A stretch of DNA of 64,000 bases from Phymorhynchus buccinoides (taxonomy: Eukaryota > Mollusca > Gastropoda > Neogastropoda > Raphitomidae), in the NCBI GenBank assembly GCA_017654935.2, contig CM065698.1, positions 42,730,284 through 42,794,283 on the forward strand, read 5' to 3'. The notes below the pieces were generated by a model. That model did no database searches. It had not been told where the DNA came from and saw only the letters and a program-made list of their open reading frames with translations. This document shows, piece by piece, positions 45,880-55,721 of this stretch (within the stretch, counting starts at the first letter, position 1; every line of letters starts with the position of its first letter). The translations under genes were made by a program, and so were the position numbers.

Positions 45880-46325
45880 ATAATTGGTGATGCTCAAGGT
45901 CAAAGGTCAAGGTTAAGGTTAATAGGGTAAAAGTCACCTTGCATATACTGGACACACCAGCTTGATGTGGTGTACCACGGTACAAACGTTTAAGTGATTC
46001 TGCGTAGCAGTTCATGCAATATTGCGACAGGCAAAAATCCAAGATCAAAGGTCAAGGTTATTAAGGTCACGGAGATCAATAATACTTAGCATTCCATATG
46101 AAACTGTATTTGCCATAATGTAAAAGATATGGCCAAAACAAATAACTGATGGTGTTCAAGGTCAAAGGTCAAGGTTAAGATTAATAGGTAAAAGTAGACC
46201 CAGCATACCATATCATCTCAAGGTAACGCATCATCATGCCAAATTTGGGGACCATAACTGTAAAAATATAAGAGATGGCCAAGACATAAATTGCATTTTG
46301 AAGGTCAAAGGTCAAGGTCATTGGT
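45880..46325 (+). repeat. Tandem repeat rich in AGGTCA half-sites
   Basis: Four diverged units, 118-144 bp apart, each carry AAGGTCAAAGGTCAAGGT or a close variant (starting near 45895, 46038, 46157 and 46300). Each core holds AGGTCA half-sites, in three of them as a direct repeat with a one-base spacer. The units also share AGATATGGCCAA, CATACCATAT and AATAGGTAAAAGT-type words. The array lies 130-580 bp upstream of the minus-strand GPCR start. Confidence 0.8.
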
Positions 46326-47023
46326 TAATTTTTATTATGCAAATAATTATTGTTTGAAAGCTTGCATAAACATATATTTATGTGTATGCAAAGTTTGAAC
46401 AATGAACACCTCCTAATTCCCGAGAAAAAGCCAACGTTGAAGTCTGTACCACAAACGCAACACACGTACACACACACACACACACACAACCGAACATGAT
46501 GAGAACATAGACTCACTTCGTTAACACGACAGATCTGAAGGGGGGAAGAAACAAAACAAAAAGCTCAACATTTATCAACATTTCGATTTATTAATCTTTG
46601 TCAGGACTTCCAGAATCAGTCACACTCCCATTACTAATGTTATGCAAACCAAATTTACACTAACAGTGAACAGACAGCAGGAAAACAAAACAACCGAATT
46701 AATTTTTGTTATCATATAAAATGATCTTAAAAGTAATATTATCTAATTCGTCAAGTGAGCCCAAATTCATGACTTCACCAAAAGGGTTGACTCACAACCT
46801 ATTAGGCACTGCTTTAAAATCGAAACCTTACATCACCTCACTTTAATCAGTATCATACTCATTCCACCCCTGTGCCCTCACCCACCACTATTGATCCAAC
46901 CAACGCTTTATCCGCATTTCACAGCTCGTTAGAAAACACCCAAGCGACACCACCACTTACGAAACCAGGACTCTCCCAGTTGAATAAAAGAAGCATCTTG
47001 CCGCGGAATCAATCCCTCTTATT
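46326..47023. other. No gene seen
   Basis: It contains a short CA run at 46468-46489. Nothing else was recognised. Confidence 0.45.
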
Positions 47024-47080
47024 AGTCCTCTCTCTTCTTCTTCTTTTTCTTCTTCTTCGCTTACGTCTTCTTCTTCTACG
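47024..47080 (+). repeat. (CTT)n microsatellite
   Basis: It contains imperfect CTT units. Confidence 0.8.
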
Positions 47081-48699
47081 GAAACAATACTTTGTCGTTC
47101 TAGTTCCAACTGTTTATGAAGTTGTTATTTTTCTTACTTGTTCTGTATTAAACGTACCGGATACTTATGCCATTAGAAATATTACTTGTGTTCAACAGTC
47201 GTCATAATTATGAATATACATGTAGGCACGAATGATAGCTCGCATTTAGTCTGGTGGCAGCCGAGGGGTGTCGAAACCTAGAAATGCTTTTAGAGTAACA
47301 ATCGTTTCCTTTGCATTTTATCGGTAGGCGAACAAGTAGTGAAGAACCGTGGAAGGTCTCGTGACACTCTGGCATTTTTCAAAATTCAAGATGGCGGCCA
47401 ACATGGCTGCCTAGTCTCATACATAACACTGTTCTCTATAACATTGAATGTATAAAGATTATCAATCATAATTGCAGCGTTTCTAATGCAAAGTTCTGTA
47501 GACAGGACATATGTGGGACCTAAAATTTCAAGTTATATGTGAACACTTTGGAATTGAAAAAGGGCGGCCAATAGGCGGCCAAATGTTACATTGGCTATAT
47601 TTTATGAAAGCAAGGCGCCACAAACATAATTGGCGTATGTAGATACGGCTGGGCGGTGAAACAACCATTTCGGTATAATAAAGATATTGGACCATTTTGT
47701 TAATCAAAAGGCGGTTAAACAGTGGCGGACTAAAAAACTAGCTTAACACGTCAAAATTGCGTCTATGTAAGTGCAATGTTAGTTTCTATAACAGTTGTTT
47801 CTGAGTCAATAAATCCATTCCATAATTAAAAAATAAAGACTACTTGACCAGTTAAGATAGCTGTAAAGATGGCGACAAGGACCCTTGTTGAGGACAGGCA
47901 AAATGGCGGCCAAAGATGGCGGCAAATTCTTTCCATGGACATTGTTATGAACTTCATAGGCGATAAACATATTTGAATGTAGCGATGATTTGGCGCGAAA
48001 CAAACCATGCCATGTGTCCAGCTGGAGGATGTTAAAAACCCATCCATTATACTGCAAGAAATAATATTGATAAAATCATTTCATTGCTAAAAAATCGGGA
48101 ATTCCTTGGTATGACAGTACTTCCAGTATCTTCCCAACATCTGGTTATATATATATATATATTAATGCCCACATGTGCCTCAGTTCGAGTGAGCCTTGAA
48201 GGCTTTACTCTCTGTCTTTTTACGGGAAGACACTAATGCAAAAAAGACCTTGACCTTAACTAGTTTCATAACATAATAGTGTCATAACATAATATGATAC
48301 AGTTCATAACATAATATTCTGGTAGATTGGGGTGGCTAAACACTACATTGAGCACCAGATGAGAGGAATTGCTCTCAGTTACGAGCAATACATGGGGATT
48401 TGTTCTGTCTCTTGGCTTTAACACGGAAATTGGAGGTTTTAGCCAAGCATTTACACTGCACACTGGAAAAAACGTTTGCAATGGCTGGATTTATATTATC
48501 ATTAAAGAAGCGAAACGACCATCTAAAATCAAAAATACACAAAATATTAAGTACAGCATGATATCACAGGTTCGGGAGAATCCTCGCGACAGACAGAAAA
48601 AACAAACAAACAAAACAAAACAAAGAAGAAACAAAACGCCTCCCAAAAACAAGCAAAAGCCAGCATAATACCAGACGCTGCTCGAACAGCATAGTCCGT
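47081..48699. other. Non-coding stretch with recurrent ATGGCGGC motifs
   Basis: CAAGATGGCGGCCAAC (about 47387), GGGCGGCCAATAGGCGGCCA (about 47562) and AAAATGGCGGCCAAAGATGG (about 47891) recur. AAGATGGCGGC matches the consensus of the zinc-finger factor YY1. A short TGAGCCTTGAAGGCTTT segment at about 48190 recurs at 61281. No gene was recognised. Confidence 0.5.
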
Positions 48700-49910
48700 T
48701 TTCTGACGGTGACGGACAAAAAACGCACCACATTAGGCCCTACATGAACTTTGTCTGCTTCTATTGTTTAAAGATCTGAGTGATCGAATATACTGTTTAC
48801 AGTAATACTGTATTGTGGTGTAGCTTCAATTAAGCGTTTGTGTAGATGACAAACTAATATGGACCATAATATGTATTCAAGAAGCACATAAGCACGCACA
48901 TATATGCTCGCCGCGCACCACAAAACACATGAATTACAGCATGCATGCATTGCATGCGCGCGCGCGCACACCACACAGTCAAAGTCAGCACACCTGAAGA
49001 GTACCGGTGAGGTTTTTTTTGGGTAGCATGCACAAAGGCACGCGGCGATCCGTTTGAACATAACCATTTTACAATTAGCTACGCAATTACATTCAACATC
49101 ATTAAATCTATCAACAATCTCTCTCTCTACTATCTCCTCTCTTCTACTATATCCGATTCTCTCATGTTCAACTCTCTCTATCTCTCTCTCTCTCACCCTC
49201 TATGTCCTCTCCCTATCTCTCTCTCTCTCTTCTGTCTCTCTATCTTCTGTCTGTATCCTCATCTCTCTCTCTCTCTTCTCTCTCGCACTTCTCTCTTCCT
49301 CTTCTCCTCTCTCTCTCTCTCTGGGCTCTCTCGTTTCTCGTCTGCGGTGCGTGGAAGTGTCGTGTTAGTGTTGTGTGTGTGTGTGTGTGTGGTGCAGTGC
49401 GTCCATTCGTGGAATGCGGCGTGCGTGCGGGCGTGTAAGTGTGTGTGTGTGTGGGTGTGTGTGAGGTGTGTGGTGTGTGTTTATCGGCTCAAAGATATGG
49501 GAGAGAGAGAGAGAGAGGATGAGATGAGAGACCGGAGGAGAGGAGAGATAGAGAGGAGAGAGATGAGGAGAGAGGAGAGAGGAGAAGAGAGAGAGATAGA
49601 AGAATCGATGTCGTCAATATCTCTTAGAAAAAATAACCTTTAATATTTGACACGAGGAGGCAAATTTAGAATAATGTCGATCACTTGTTTGCATACGACA
49701 CGCACTATACAAAATCCCACGAATTCCAATACGAGTATATCTCTCTCTATCTCTCTTCTCTATCTCTATCCCTCTCTCTTATCTCATCTCTCTCTTCTCT
49801 CTCTCTCTCTCTCTCTCGTGCGGGTGTGTGTGTGGTGTGTGTGTGTGTGTGTGTGTGCGTGCGTGTGCGGTGCGCGCGCGTGTGCGCGTGCGCGCGCGTG
49901 TGTGTGTTAG
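48700..49910 (+). repeat. Microsatellite-associated repeat, copy 1
   Basis: It shares with 58840-59740 the order CCACATTAGG, TTCTATTGTTTAAAGA, GTATTCAAGA(A/G)GCACA, CGCGCGCG, GCTACGCAATTACA, a CT run, a GT run, a GA run and a TCGAT..GTCAATATCTC end. A second CT/GT block follows at 49739-49908. Confidence 0.75.
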
Positions 49911-50048
49911 AACCCATTTTTAGTCTAAAATAATTATTAGATACAAATTAGTTTTTCATTTTTTAGGCTATATTGTTTAATTTTGTATATTGTGACTTAG
50001 ACAGAATGTTATATTATGTAACGAAAAGTGTTTCTTGATATGATTTTA

Positions 50049-50250
50049 TGGGATCGTATGAGTGAGAGAGAGAGGAAAGAGAGAGAGAGAGGGGGGAGAG
50101 AGAGGGGGAGAGATAGAGAGAGGGAGAGATAGAGAGAGAGTGGGGGAGGGGGAGGGAGAGAGGGAGAGAGGGGGAAAGAGAGAGAGAGAAAGAGAGAGAG
50201 AGGGAGGGCGAGAGAGGGAGGGGAGAGAGGGAGGGGGGAGAGAGAGAGTA
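50049..50250 (+). repeat. GA/GGGA-rich microsatellite
   Basis: The stretch is purine-rich and nearly free of pyrimidines. Confidence 0.9.
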
Positions 50251-50499
50251 TGGGCCGTGTGTACGCATGTATTATTGGTGCATTCCTTCCTGTTACTTGT
50301 TTACATTTTTTTTATTAGTTTTTGTGAGTGTGATGTGTTATGAGAGAGTGACACTGACAGTGCTTGGTGAACGAGGGTGGATGTCTTTGTGAGTGAAAAT
50401 CATGTTATTGTTACTTTATTTCTTTGCATTCGAATGTTGGTGGTATGACTTTCTTGTTGATTTTAATTAATGTTTTCCCATCTTTCATTGTTGCTTTTG

Positions 50500-50632
50500 T
50501 AACGCGCAACGAGCATACTACTATATGGATGTTTAGCGCTATATGAATTATTATTATTATTAATCATTATTATTATCATTATTATTATTATTATTATTAT
50601 TATCATTATTATTGCTACTATGATTATTATAG
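50500..50632 (+). repeat. L2-like LINE 3' tail with (TTA)n
   Basis: GCGCAACGAGCATAC and TTTAGCGCTATATGAATTAT lead into an ATT microsatellite. An AGCGCTATAT box followed by a TTA run is the usual 3' end of L2/CR1-like elements in invertebrates. Confidence 0.6.
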
Positions 50633-51370
50633 GATTGGGTTTTATCTTGCTATGTATAAGTGTTTATTCCAAAATGTATGTATGTTAAAGATGAGTATGT
50701 AGAATAGGATTTGGGTTTATTCTGTCATGAGTATGTGCTTACATTTACGTTTGATGTATTTTTAAGATTAGTATGTAAAATGGGCTTAGGCTTGGTTTTA
50801 TTATGTGTATCGGCTTTAAATTTAAAATGTGTAGGTTACATGTTACGAGTATGTAAAATAAGATTAGTCTTAATTTTGTGATGAGTTAAGTTTTACTTAT
50901 GTGCATGTTAAAGACGAGGACTAGAAAGTAGGTTTAGGCTTGATTTCGTTATGAGTAGTATTTACTTTTTAATATGTGTATTCGCTTGCAAACAATATGA
51001 CTTGGTCTGCTTTTGTTACGAGTGTGTGTTTACTTTTTAATTTGTTTATGCTACAAATGAATAATGTAATGTAGGAATAGGTTTCATGTTGCCATGGGTA
51101 CGTACATGTATTTACATTTTAAATTGTGCATGCTAAGATGAGTAGGTAAAGTAATATTATGTTTGACTTATTATGTGCATGGGTTTCTTTTCAAATAAGT
51201 ACATTTTAATGATGAAGTATGATTGAGGTATTTTTTTTATTTATGTTTGTGCACTTCTCTGAGTGTGAAAAGTAGGATTGGGTTTTATTTTCTCCGTGTG
51301 TATGCGCTTACTTCACACATTTTGAATGTTAATAATGAGTATAGTTAATAATAATAGGTTTGATTTTGTT
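50612..51370 (+). repeat. Ancient tandem array of about 75-bp units
   Basis: About ten diverged units follow one pattern: GATGAGTATGTAAAATAGG, then a T-rich GGTTTGATTTTGTTATG segment, then GAGTATGTGTTTAC and ATTTTAAATTGTG. Unit starts fall near 50612, 50690, 50764, 50838, 50912, 50990, 51054, 51133, 51210, 51270 and 51330. The units are too diverged to be recent. Confidence 0.7.
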
Positions 51371-51465
51371 ATTGATGTGTTACAATATAGGGATGTTTTT
51401 TGCATGCTTTATATTACTTTGTATGTGTTTATTTTCGTTTTCCATTTTCTACTTTATATATGTAT

Positions 51466-51562
51466 TCTGTCCAGAGGGCTGGATGTAAAAAAGCATGTTA
51501 TTGCTTACTCTATTACCCTCTATAAATAAAATTCAATCAACTCAATCAATCAATCAATCAAT
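51466..51562 (+). repeat. LINE 3' end with (AATC)n tail
   Basis: GGCTGGATGTAAAAAAGCAT, GCTTACTCTATTACCCTCTA and TAAATAAAATTCAATC precede AATC repeats. This is a typical 3' terminus of an animal LINE. Confidence 0.6.
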
Positions 51563-51659
51563 CTCTCTCTCTCTCTCTCTCACTCTCTCTCTCCCTCCCT
51601 CCCATATCCGGTGATCACTCACCCCCCCCCCACACACACACACACACACACACCACACA

Positions 51660-51714
<55 letters not shown>

Positions 51715-51784
51715 AACACACACACACACTCACACGCACACGCACACGCGCGCGCACGCACACACACACACGCACACGCACGCA

Positions 51785-51825
<41 letters not shown>

Positions 51826-51845
51826 GCACACACACACACACAACA
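51563..51845 (+). repeat. CT then CA compound microsatellite
   Basis: CT (51562-51597) is followed by C-rich sequence and long CA/CGCA runs (51630-51842). Confidence 0.9.
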
Positions 51846-52101
51846 ACAACATACAGTATTTATACGGAGCTAAATCGTGACACAAATCAATTCGAAGCGC
51901 ATTAATTGGATCACACCATGATTTCCATGCACACACCCTCAAATCAGAAGAGAACGTAACAGAAAAAGTATGTTTCTCAATTGTACAACCAATCAACACA
52001 GATTATGAATTATTGTATTAACCAAATCCTCTGACACGTGTATCTCAGGATTCTGGCACTCTACTAGTCTACCACATTTTCATTATTATTTAACACTTTA
52101 A

Positions 52102-52338
52102 CCCTTTCACCGCCAGCCATATTTCAGCCAAAAATGTCCATTAAATTTACCTGGATAGAGAACAAAATCCATCGGCAGTATTGGAGGATTCTTCTGTGAC
52201 ATATGAAATAAGGTCTATCCTTACTTCCCCAAACTAAGACAACAGGGTCTTTGGATAATAGACCCCAATTTGATGCCTTTTAGTGACATAGGTGTTAAAC
52301 CGCTGTGGTGCTAAAATGCGACTTTGGCGGTGAAAGGG
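52102..52338 (+). mobile_element. TTAA-flanked MITE, copy 3
   Basis: It is 237 bp, with perfect 14-bp ends CCCTTTCACCGCCA and complement, and TTAA at 52098-52101 and 52339-52342. The interior is close to copy 1 at 249-486. Confidence 0.85.
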
Positions 52339-52697
52339 TTAACAGCCTAACTTATGATGATAAATGCACGCGTTCACACACGCAGACGGACAAACGGACA
52401 GACAACACGAAACAACTATTTCCCAGAGTAAAAACAAAAGCTGAATCTTCCTCTGAAACAAAAATCACTACATGCATTTATGAAAACGGCACACAAGTTT
52501 GAACATATACATTAGGCGTATTTTTAAGAAGGTGCTTAAAGCACTACAAGCGGATACAGGTAGTCATACATTAGAAACTCGCCTTTGCATTTAATAAGAA
52601 CCAAAGCTCATCAACGGCGATTACAAAGTGAAATCTTTGCTTCAACCAAAAAATATAAAACACAAGGCGAAACCCGATATGAACGGAACCGCGGAAA

Positions 52698-52698
<1 letters not shown>

Positions 52699-52735
<37 letters not shown>

Positions 52736-52746
52736 TTAATAATAAT

Positions 52747-52780
<34 letters not shown>

Positions 52781-52860
52781 GTACACTTATATAGCGCTTT
52801 AGCTCAAATGAGCCCAAAGCGCTTTACAATCAATTATTCATCAACAAGTAGACAACAAAA
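52699..52860 (-). repeat. (AAT)n and L2-like 3' tail, minus strand
   Basis: An AAT run (52699-52780) is followed by TATATAGCGCTTTAGCTC and CCCAAAGCGCTTTACAA, the inverted form of the L2-type AGCGCTATATAA box with its TTA tail. Confidence 0.6.
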
Positions 52861-52905
52861 ATAGTATTTAAGAATAACACAAACCAGCAACAACGCATAT
52901 ACAAA

Positions 52906-53290
<385 letters not shown>

Positions 53291-53346
53291 GATATAAACA
53301 CACGTGCATGGAAGGGACAAAGAACTTTGAAAGGAAATGAAGCGGA

Positions 53347-53945
53347 CTATGATTTGAAGAGAGTAGTTTTGAGAGAAGACTTAAATGAAGAAAGGGAGTT
53401 GGCAGAACGGAGAGGCAAAGGGAGTTTATTCCAAGTGGAAGGAGCCTGAAAAGAGAAAGAACGTTCGCCAAGGGTTCTGGTGCGGCAACGAGTGGTCTGG
53501 AGGAGAGAAGTGTCAGAGGAAGAGAACTGTCTAAGAGGTGTGTACAGGTTCAGGAGATCAGCTAGATAAGATAAGAAGGAGCCAAGACCATTCATGGATT
53601 TGTAACATAGTAGAGAGAGCTTGTATTCGATACGCCTTCCGACAGGAAGCCAGTGAAGAGATTCAGGCATAGGGGTAGAGTGAGAGAATTTGGAACACCT
53701 CAGTACAAGGCGAGCAGCGTTGTTCTGAATTTTCTGCAGTTTGGTGAGGAGGTTCTGTGGGCAGCCAGCAAGGGGAATTGCAGTAGTCTAAGCGAGCGAG
53801 AACAAAGGCAGAGATAAGAGTTTTGGTGGCGTCTTCAGCGAGAAGATGACGAACAGAAGCAATGCGACGGAGTTCCAGATAGCAAGCACGACAGACAGAG
53901 GAAATGTGAGTTTGAAACGAAAGTGTTTGGTCCAAAGTGACGCTG
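53347..53945 (-). pseudogene. L2/CR1-like LINE, C-terminal part
   Basis: On the minus strand the frames give VTLDQTLSFQTHISSVCRAC, LRRIASVRHLLAEDATKTLI, VLARLDYCNS, then after a frameshift near 53660-53780 SLHWLPVGRRIEYKLSLLCY, RSFSFQAPSTWNKLPLPLRS and FKSSLKTTLF. This is the conserved tail of L2/CR1-like ORF2. The element continues upstream at 54753-54781 and 58588-58712, interrupted by two DNA elements. Confidence 0.8.
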
Positions 53946-53949
53946 TTAA

Positions 53950-54748
53950 CCGCCGTTTTGTCCAAATTTTCTCTTATGATTTGGACAAAACGGCGGTTCA
54001 ACAATCCGCCGTTTTGTCTATAGACAAAACGGCGGTTTGGACAAAACGGCGCCCGATTTTGAACCGCCGTTTTGTCCAAATGAAAGTTGGAGTTATAAAA
54101 ACTCATTCTTGACAAGGCTTGATGTGGTTGACCAGTGGTCAGTGACACTGACCAATGGTCAACCACATAAAAAAATAGGCCAATGTGACCACTGGTCGGT
54201 GACACTGACCACTGGTCAACGACATCAACATTTGTTCATTTGAACTCCTAATACACTAATTTGCAGTCAAACAGTGAAAAATAGGCCAAAGTGACCACTG
54301 GTCAGTGACACTGACCACTGGTCAACGACATCAAAATTTGTTCATTTGAACTCCTAATACACTAATTTGCAGTCAAACAGTGAAAATAGGCCAAAGTGAC
54401 CACTGGTCAGTGACACTGACCACTGGTCAACCACATCAACAATTGTTCATATGATCTCCTAATACACTAATTTGCAGTCAAACGGCAAAATTAGGCCAAA
54501 GTGACTAGTGTCAGTGGTCAGCTTGTTATTCATTTTATTTAACTTTTTTTTTTTAAATGAGAACTTGTCAAGAATGAGTTTTTATAACTCCAATTTTCAT
54601 TTGGACAAAAAGGCGGTTGAAAATCGAAGGCCGTTTTGTTGAACCGCCGTTTTGTCCAAATCATAATAGAAAATTTGGACAAAACGGCGGTTCTAGCCCC
54701 GCCGTTTTGTCTATAGACAAAAACGGCGGAATTTGGACAAAACGGCGG
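53950..54748. mobile_element. TTAA-flanked fold-back element with 105-bp internal repeats
   Basis: The 799-bp element is flanked by TTAA (53946-53949 and 54749-54752). Its ends are inverted repeats of about 170-190 bp made of CCGCCGTTTTGTCC in alternating orientation, six copies on the left and about seven on the right. A perfect 30-bp palindrome lies at 54006-54035 and a near-perfect one at 54699-54729. The arms close with GTTATAAAAACTCATTCTTG and its complement. The centre (about 54118-54520) has about four 105-bp units, each holding ACCACTGGTC twice around CAGTGACACTG. It has no coding capacity, so any transposase would act in trans. Confidence 0.85.
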
Positions 54749-55046
54749 TTAACAACGCCACGATTGCGCACACTTGCAGAATAGTGCAGCAGATATGTGA
54801 CATATTTCGACAGAATTGTGGGTTTGATGATAAAAGCATGGCATTTGGCACACAGTTAGGACATACCCTTAGGAATATTTTTGGATATAGGGACATCGCA
54901 TATTTGTCCCATGGTAGCTGTGGCGGCCATTTTACAAAATGGCGGCCACAATGTACAATTTTCGCCCATAAGTTGGAACTATATCAATTATGGTTGGTGC
55001 AAAACACATTCTAGTGGATCTATGTATCATTTGTTATTGACATGTT

Positions 55047-55661
55047 ATGCACAGGCCTCACATGGACTTGAACACAATGATGTATGGTGGTCTAACAGGG
55101 ACGCAAATAACGTTTTTCTTCCTTGTCATGCTTAACATATCCGACAGATCAGCACCAGTGGATCCAAGCAGTGTGGCCATTACCTCATTTCTGCCCCTCT
55201 TCTATGATCAGGCCAACTCCGTGGCCATGATTCACCACTCCATGGACGTCATCAAGAGGGCAGTGGATATCCTGAATCCTGGTCAGGTCCCGGTCATCAC
55301 TGCGGATCAACCACTGTACACGCTGGCCAAACAGATCCAATGGAGCTGGCCTCAAACACATGGAGAAGATTACTTCATTATCCTGTTTGCCGGATTCCAC
55401 ATCGAAAAGGCATCATTCAACAGTCTGGGCGACCTTCTGGATTGCAGTGGATGGACGGAAACCCTGGTCCAGGCAGGAGCTGTTACACCTGGAACAGCCG
55501 ACCCATTCATCAAAACCGCCCATGTGACGCACACTCGATGGGCTCACCAGGTCACAGCTAGTGTTCTGTATCTCCTTCGACAGGAGGGTTACACCCAATA
55601 CTGTGAATGGTTGGATGAGGGACAGGTTCCAATGTCAGTAGAAGACTGGTGTGCTAGATGA
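55047..55661 (+). CDS. Transposase, N-terminal DDE-like part
   Basis: The frame of 204 residues is followed by TGA at 55659-55661. Reading on in the same frame gives 20 more residues and then the Met at 55722, so this and the next entry are one gene with one stop. The part from about residue 34 looks like the catalytic core of a transposase: VPVITADQPLYTLAKQIQW (D87 a candidate first acidic residue), FIILFAGFHIEKASF (H118, E120), GTADPFIKTAHVTHTRWAHQ. The first 34 residues are unlike the rest. A strong splice acceptor (TTTTTCTTCC..CCGACAG, ending 55147) lies there, so the true exon may start at 55148 and earlier exons may be lost. Only about 365 bp separate it from the left terminus, so the N-terminal region of a full transposase is probably deleted. 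Confidence 0.75.
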   Translation: MHRPHMDLNTMMYGGLTGTQITFFFLVMLNISDRSAPVDPSSVAITSFLPLFYDQANSVAMIHHSMDVIKRAVDILNPGQVPVITADQPLYTLAKQIQWSWPQTHGEDYFIILFAGFHIEKASFNSLGDLLDCSGWTETLVQAGAVTPGTADPFIKTAHVTHTRWAHQVTASVLYLLRQEGYTQYCEWLDEGQVPMSVEDWCAR

Positions 55662-55721
55662 GCTGATACAAGTCCACAGTTCAAGTTCTGGTCGATTATC
55701 CTGCAGCTGGAACTGGAAATC

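Noticed and set aside
46872..47207. Small plus-strand frame with a leucine-rich segment
   Set aside because: The leucines come from a CTT microsatellite; there is no support as a membrane protein.
53663..54205. Minus-strand frame of 180 codons taken as one protein
   Set aside because: Its first part is the TTAA-flanked fold-back element; only the end from about 53945 downward is LINE coding sequence.
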